Source: Talinum fruticosum
Lineage: Eukaryota; Streptophyta; Magnoliopsida; Caryophyllales; Talinaceae
DNA: 64,000 nt
Direction: 5' to 3'
Assembly (NCBI GenBank): GCA_021018815.1
Contig: JAITYX010000008.1
Coordinates: forward strand, 10,662,001 to 10,726,000
Part shown: positions 57,931-64,000 of the stretch, in pieces
Position numbering within the stretch: the first letter of the stretch is position 1
How the letters are laid out: every line of letters starts with the position of its first letter
Translations under genes and position numbers: made by a program
Notes under the pieces: generated by a model
Seen by the model: the letters and a program-made list of their open reading frames with translations, nothing else
Told to the model about the DNA's origin: nothing
The model's database searches: none

Positions 57931-58369
57931 TAAGGGAGAGAGGGTACAGAGATGGCAGAGAAGGAGAGCGGTATTAGAGGGAGAAGAAATGGAGAAATGT
58001 TCTTGTTTTCCTGAATTAAAGCGTTGTGAATAGTTTTTAAATCCCAAATCAAGACCATTGGATTTAATTTGGACGCTTGAGATTAAAAATTTTCAAAATA
58101 AGACTAATTTTCATTTTGAGGGAGGTTCTCCTATGAACCCTTCCCTTTATACCCTTCTTATAAATTAATGCGTAAATTATAACGCTTTCTGTATAAATAT
58201 TTTTAGGACTTTTTACCAGGGCACATTTATCTCATTACCAAACACCTTTGACTGAAGTCTGTTAAGCCCCTCAAAATCAAATGTAACGCCAACTTCGCAC
58301 CAAAGAGGGAAGAACACCACCTAGGGCTCAAAAACGCAATTTTGTTTTCCCCTTTTATGCCTCAAATTT

Positions 58370-58903
58370 CTTTTTTTTTTTTTTTGAGAAGAGGAAAGGT
58401 TGCTTTATTTAACTAAATCGAGCCTCCCCAGGGCTGTGGGCATTGGGGGAAAGGAGTTAAACAAAAATCTGTTCAAACTGAGTCTCTAAATATAATATAG
58501 CAATTAAATGAGCAACCGTGTTGGCCCCCTTTTTCGCATGCCCGGTAAGGACAGAGTCACATTTTCTTACCAATTCATCCAAAAGCAAATATGAGGGAGA
58601 GAGGCCTTTCTTGCCCGAGTGTAGTTTCCGAACCAAGCTTAGAGAGTTACTTTCAATAATTATCCTCCTGTAATTACTTTCCACCGCCTTCTGAAGTCCA
58701 AAGAGAAGCGCTGCCGTTTCCGCCTCTTCCACGCTTCCTGTCTCTGCAATTCGCCGGACCCCCATCATCAGGAACTCTCCATTTTCGTCTCTCAAAGCAA
58801 AACCTAGACCCACTGGAAGATCCTTCGAGACAAAAGCATCGCTGTTGAGTTTGACCATTCCCTGCGGTGGTGGTGTCCATCTCAATTGTGGGGCACTATT
58901 CAA
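58370..58903 (-). mobile_element. RNase H-like retroelement 3' end (probable LINE fragment)
   Basis: The ORF 58903-58457 (148 residues) matches the plant RNase H-like domain common at the end of non-LTR elements: WTPPPQGMVKLNSDAFV, GLGFALRDENGEFLMMG, EEAETAALLFGLQKAVE, RRIIIESNSLSLVRKL and GANTVAHLIA. The usual Asp of the ESDS-like motif is Asn (ESNS), so it is probably inactive. About 50 nt after the stop is AATAAA (complement of 58404-58409), then 18 nt on an A15 tract (58371-58385). That is the signature of a reverse-transcribed, polyadenylated RNA. No full-length reverse transcriptase is present, and I found no clear target-site duplication. Confidence 0.75.
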
Positions 58904-58989
58904 TAGAACGGTGAGATAGAAATTGATGATAGTCTCTCCTGTATTTCCGTCTCATCTCTCACGAATAACGAGTTTTGGCCGAAGTTCAA

Positions 58990-61641
58990 ATGGCGGAGAA
59001 GCAGTTGATCATCGCTGTCGAGGGGACTGCGGCCATGGGTCCCTTTTGGAACACCGTTGTTTCCGATTACTTAGAAAAGATCATCAGGTGAGGGTTTTCT
59101 TCCACCTTCTATTTCTTTTGTAATTGGGCACTTGCTGTTCTGTGATAATTCGATCATTTTCTAACTGTGGGAGTGTTAACTGGCGAATTGAACTACGGTA
59201 GTGTGATTGATAACCATGTTGGTTCCCAAAATTTAGGGTTATTAATTAGGGGTCATGGAATGTAGTGTTTGTGTTGGGAATGAAATTAAAATGGAGGATT
59301 TGAGTAAGTATTTTTGTGCGCGTGTATGTGTGGGGCGGGGGAGAGTGTGTGTTGATTTTGATCGGTCATCTAGCTCTAAATGTGATATTACAGACGAGCA
59401 AAGGGGAGGCCTGTCATATTCACTCTGTAGGCTGTGTTAATTCGATCATTTTCTAATTATGTGCAAGTTTAATTTCGAATTGAACTATGGTAGTATGATG
59501 AATGACCATGTTGGTTCTCAAAAAATAGGCTTATTAATTAGGGATTGTAGGACGTAGCATTTGTTTTGGAAATGAAGTCAAAATGGAGAATTTGTGTAAG
59601 TATGTGTGTTGGGTTTGATCAGTCATCTATCTTTTCATGTAATACAACTACAGATAAGTGAAGAGGAGGCTTTTTATATGCACTTTGTTGTATATTTGAT
59701 TCATATCGACCCTTGGGATATGTTGTTTGGAAGAAGACAGCCTAGTAAATTACTACTGTGTGTAGAATATGAGCGAGTGGTGCAATATTATGGCAACCAT
59801 GGATCAATCTAATGCACCCCCACCACAAAAAAAAAAAAAGAAAAAGGAAAAGAGAAGAGAATTCATCTGGTGGTCTCTCTCTACTATTATATTGAGGTAT
59901 GTGCATTATGATGCATTATCCCCCCCAAAAAAAAAAAAAGATGGGAAAACATGAAAAGGAAGAAAACGGCTCTGATGACATGTATTTGATGAATTGAGTC
60001 GAATGCGATAACCATGATTCTAATTTCAAACTTCATCTAAATTTAATTTAATATGTGTTTTAATTATTTTCTCACATGTGCAGGTCTATATGTGGAAATG
60101 AGATGACAGCTCCGGTATGCCAACTCTTATGTTTCACTTACTCAATATTTCTCATATGTTGGGTTCATCTTTTGTTTTTGGCTTATGGAAGAACATTGGC
60201 TTTTACTTTGCTCTTGTGTTTTACTATGTGCTGGAGTCTAACTGCATTTGACTACTAGGATGGTGCGTCCATATAATGACATTCTTAATCTTGTTGCAGT
60301 GGTGGCTGCTTTAGTTTTTGTTGAGCATTCTGAAACCTTTTGGCAATGCAACACTCATCAAGTATCTTTGCTTGTTTTTCGCCTTTTGTTTGTGTTTCTG
60401 GGTGCGTGTTTAAATGGCCTTAGATTTTGATAACTGCGTGTAATATTTATAAGCTTCATTTTCGAGACCATCTACCTAATTCCCATCTGTCTGCTCATTT
60501 GTTTGCAAGATACGGATGCCTACTGCACGTATGTGTGGGCGTGTGTTTAAATTCCTTTAGCTTTTGATAACTGCATGCAATATTCCTATGCTTCATGTCC
60601 TAATTCCTGTCTTTCTATTCATTTGTTTGCAAGATACAGAAGCCTACTACCCCAGGTGCTTCTAGTTCAATCTTTGAGTTTGCCCTGGTCATGTTCAATA
60701 CACACGGACCTTATTCTGGTATGTATAAAATCATTTGCTTCCAAGGTGTGCTAATTATTTCTTGATTATTTAGTATTAGAGGGGTTCATGCCTTTCATAG
60801 CCGTGCTTTGCATATGGGGCTCCTTCTCCAAAAAATTGTTTAACGTTATTCATTAGACCATGCTTTCCGTTTTGCATCGATGAATTTCAATGCCTTTGAT
60901 ATTTTTTATTTCAGGGTTTAAGGGGTTTATTCCTCCATATCTGGAGTGAAATTTCATACTATTTTCCTTTCTGTTTTTATGTTTTCAGCGAGTAATTAAA
61001 AAAGTGTATTAAAATGACACAGGGGATGTCACCCACCTACAAGAGTGACCAACTACAAAATCACGCCATGAAGCTTTGTTCATGTTAAACTTTAGTTTTT
61101 AAGTGCCTTTTGAGTTTGTAGTTTATCAAAATCATGGTTGTGCAGTCTTATGATGGTTATTTGTTCTATCTTTTCTGGCCAGAATAGCGTAGGACCTCCC
61201 TCTTAAAAAAGAAAGAAAAATAGTGAAGAAAGAAAGATAAGAGAAAAAGTGAAAGGAGGAAGATAGAAATAGACAGTCATTTTAGTCCTTTTCTAATTGT
61301 TACATGGGTGACATCCCGTTGTTGTCGGTTTAATACAATATTTTCGATTACTCATCATGGTTGGAATTTTGAACTTGTTAGTGGGTAGCTCTCAGTGGCT
61401 GTTGTCATCATTTTTCCATGCGAGTATTGTGATCTAATTCCTTGGTTACAAGAACTTAGTTTTTTGCTGTTTTGTGCAAAACAAGAATCTGATATTTTTC
61501 ATTTATCCAGCTTCACTCGTTCAACGAAGTGGATGGACCAGAGATGTAGATAATTTTCTTGGGTGGCTATCTTCACTATCATTTTCAGGTGGTGGTTGGA
61601 ATGATGTTGCAACTGCAGAAGGGCTAGCTGAGGCTTTAATG
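58990..61641 (+). CDS. MED25: MED25 (Mediator subunit 25), first four coding exons
   Basis: MED25/PFT1 links Mediator to transcription factors in jasmonate, light and flowering responses (family knowledge). Exons 58990-59087, 60084-60114, 60640-60718 and 61511-61641 join in phase to give the N-terminal VWA-like domain: EKQLIIAVEGTAAMGPFW, VVSDYLEKIIRSICG, FEFALVMFNTHGPYS, SLVQRSGWTRDVDNFLGWLS and WNDVATAEGLAEALM. Each exon obeys GT...AG. The start ATG is the first in the transcript region and is followed at once by the domain. The gene continues beyond 64000. No frame break is seen. The upstream side is crowded: the RNase H-like ORF begins 87 bp away on the other strand. Confidence 0.93.
59143..59650 (+). 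repeat. Tandem duplication inside MED25 intron 1
   Basis: The block from TTCGATCATTTTCTAA (59147) through GACCATGTTGGTT and TTATTAATTAGG to AGTAAG recurs from 59440, with scattered differences. The period is about 290 bp. Confidence 0.75.
60408..60660 (+). repeat. Tandem duplication of a MED25 splice acceptor region
   Basis: TTTGATAACTGC...CATTTGTTTGCAAGATAC occurs at about 60421-60516 and again at about 60555-60638. The second copy ends at the real exon 3; the first is followed by GGATGCCTACTGCAC, a decayed version of the exon start. Confidence 0.75.
60990..61353. mobile_element. Unclassified MITE-like element in MED25 intron 3
   Basis: The ends are inverted repeats of about 45 bp: GAGTAATTAAAAAAGTGTAT, with core GGGGATGTCACCCAC, against the inverse GAGTAATCGAAAATATTGTA with GGGATGTCACCCATG. 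The start resembles repeats at 1829 and 26804. No coding capacity. Confidence 0.65.
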
Positions 61642-64000
61642 GTATGAATTATGATATTTATTTTGTGACGCTTTTGTTTTCTATTTTGTTGCAATATTAT
61701 GGTTTTTATCCTCGTTATATTTGAATTGTGAATCATTGCTACACTATGCCAATTTTTCCATATTCTTTTGTCTGAACTTACATTTGATTCTTTTGGAAGT
61801 CAGATGCATTTTCTTTTTTCATCTTTTGAATTTTCACTAAGCGGTCATTGGTTTAAGACTGCCACAGTTTTAATGCTGTACGTTGTTGATGTTAATGTGG
61901 AAAGCATTCTAATTGAACTTACAGAGTACTTTTATAGTAATGGGACAATGGGTCTCATCACTTTTTCCGTCAGCATTTATAAATATATACATTTAAAATT
62001 TGAAAAGGGTGTTTGGACTCTAATAATTCCACATCAAGGTGTATAGGATGGGAATAATTCGTCTTTTTAATTTGTTTCCTAGGATGTAAGATCTTTGTCA
62101 TACTTATTTATAGTATACAATTATCGAGTTATTGACTCTTTCTAGAGCTAGGCAATGGGCCGGGCTAGGGTCATCCCATTACTATATAGGGTTGGGGCGG
62201 GTTAGCAAAAAGGTAAATGGGTCGGCCGGGTCATGGGCCAGCCAACCCTGACCCGCTCATGACCCTTTATAGTAATGGGAGAATGACTATACCTGCAAGC
62301 CACAACTTATTTCTGTCTCGGAACTTGTCAAGTCCACAAGTTTAGAATAAGCATTGTCAAATATTCAACAAAGAACTCACTATACTTGCACGCCAAAATG
62401 ATATGAGGTTCATATGATGCCTAACAATATATAAAAGGGAAGGTTCAGAAATTCATCCAAAGCCCAATGATACCCAAGATAGAGTAGAGAACAAGATCAG
62501 TAAGTCAACTTAAAACAACAACAGTACAAAAGATGACCTATTTCTGTCCCTGATGAAAACTTCAAGTAAATTTCCTCAAAATTAATGACCAAAATTGCTA
62601 TTAAATCTCACAATAGCTCCATAAAAAGAGTACATGACAAATTTCAAGCCTTACTTTGCAACTGAAAAGCACAAACTGATAAGCACCTGGAAAAGTTCTA
62701 GTAGTGCAGAAAACCTGTGATACAATGAGCCTTGTAAATGAAGCAGAAGGTCTGTTTGCAACTAAGACGGTACCTCCACCATTCTCAGCACACATATACT
62801 TTCAAGTTGTCACTATTTGTGTCCCGTTTTGAATAACAAAAGATCAAGAAGTTAGTCTCTTATGTTATGTTCGATATGCGACTCAATACAACATGATTAC
62901 ACTTCGTCGCTTTACATTGAACCCAACCAAACATGATACTCGATACAAGAGAGACAGACATGGAGAGAACATAGAGACAAACCAAGTAAATCTCTGTTGG
63001 GATATAAGTGGACAAACCAACATGATTACATGGAGAGAACATAGAGACATGGAGAGGTACTAATAGGCTCCGGTTTTGTTCCTCAATAGTAATCCCAACT
63101 CCATCGAAAGCCTTGGCATCCTGGTGCCAAGGCCCAGATTTGTAACACCAAAATGAGCTCAACTATACTAAACCTCTGATACAATGAGCCTGAAAATTAA
63201 CAAATGATCACCAAACACCCCCCAAATAAAATAAAATAAAAAAATAAAAAACACACCCTAGTCTTTATTCTAGTTTTCTCCACAAAGTAATGGTGAATGG
63301 GGTTGGGCTTTCTTTATGACCACTCGACCAAGAAATGTGAGAGAAAAACAATGACAAGAAAACAATAACCAAACAAAGATCAATCACAAGTAGTCACCAG
63401 ATGAGATAACCATATTGACTTTCAACTTCAAATTGAGATGAATGCTAGTCTTCAAATACAAAGATGATATGTGTTTCCTTCGACATCAAGCAATGCAGTT
63501 GAGTTGGTTTGATTTTAATTCATTCATCGAAAATCATCGTTATGTTATTAGGTGACTAACCATGGTGTTAACTTTCTCAAAATTTTTCCTTAATTAATGA
63601 CCAAAATTGCTAACTTAAATCTCACCATAGCTCCATTACTAGCTATACAAGCCAGGAAAACTGCTCATGCTCTGCAAGACAACCGGCTATACAAGCCAGG
63701 AAGAGGTCTAGGCATATGGAAGCTTTCCTTAGGCAAGTAAATTCAACAACCGAAACAACACTTACTAAGCCTTCTATTTATTTTTTGCTATTTCCTCGTG
63801 TAAAAGCTAATGTAATTAGGGTAATAATCTTATTTACTAGGCTAGACTTTATTTGCATACGAGACATACTAGAATAATATTTGATGAGAATTGGCCCACT
63901 TCTAGTTCTAGCATAGGGTATTTCGGAACCTTTAGTTAGTGAAGTTTTCCTATATCCTCCATAGACCTAGCTTTAAAATTTATTGATCAAAGCAAATAAT
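61642..64000. other. MED25 intron 4 (partial): repeats, no exon seen
   Basis: A foldback GC-rich element lies at about 62150-62290. Repeated phrases occur further in: TAATGACCAAAATTGCTA at 62583 and 63595, ATGGAGAGAACATAGAGACA twice near 62960-63050, and GCTATACAAGCCAGGAA twice near 63640-63700. I find no next MED25 exon before the window ends. Confidence 0.55.
62150..62290. repeat. Foldback GC-rich element in MED25 intron 4
   Basis: TCCCATTACTATATAGGGTT pairs with inverse AACCCTGACCC...CTTTATAGTAATGGGA, around a GGGTCGGCCGGGTCATGGGCC centre. TATAGTAATGGGA also occurs alone at about 61933. Confidence 0.6.

Larger units (their letters stand above)
53167..58140 (-). repeat. Right arm of the large inverted duplication
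   Basis: Inverse partner of 39366-44267. This arm continues inward into further mannosidase exons that the left arm lacks, so it is likely the source copy. Confidence 0.9.

Overview
The window is nuclear DNA of a flowering plant, most likely a eudicot. It is AT-rich, with intron-split genes (GT...AG), long introns carrying MITEs and microsatellites, and proteins of plant families: GCN2, MED25, a FRIGIDA-like protein, a PLS-class PPR protein, a plant mTERF and endo-beta-mannosidase. There is no bacterial, organellar or viral gene content. I reconstructed exons by hand from splice sites, reading phase and family resemblance.

Layout. (1) About 1-7240, + strand: the 3' part of a serine/asparagine-rich gene of unknown function. 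(2) 7678-10751: a non-autonomous Mutator-like element with roughly 400-bp terminal inverted repeats and an interior full of ATGAACAA motifs. (3) 11427-11498, - strand: tRNA-Thr(UGU), followed by a Stowaway MITE. (4) 12495-14005, - strand: a 5'-truncated FRIGIDA-like pseudogene. (5) 15107-16990, - strand: DSS1/SEM1 in two exons. (6) 18309-37233, - strand: a full GCN2 gene in 29 exons, with one frame problem near the HisRS-like region. (7) 39366-44267 and 53167-58140: two arms of a large, recent inverted duplication, each with an mTERF gene and a 5'-truncated endo-beta-mannosidase pseudogene. The loop of about 8.9 kb holds remnants of another transcription unit, a PPR gene on the - strand (48441-50488) and the remaining mannosidase exons. 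(8) 58370-58903, - strand: an RNase H-like ORF with AATAAA and a poly(A) tract, probably a retroelement 3' end. (9) 58990 to beyond the window, + strand: the first four coding exons of MED25 and a long repeat-rich intron.

The genes are ordinary dispersed plant genes, not an operon or cluster. DSS1 (proteasome lid/TREX-2), GCN2 (amino-acid starvation kinase) and MED25 (Mediator) are unrelated housekeeping or regulatory genes. The unusual structure is the inverted duplication. A second theme is that many reading-frame breaks in otherwise intact genes are one-base deficits in or beside short homopolymers. This raises the question of assembly error versus pseudogenisation.
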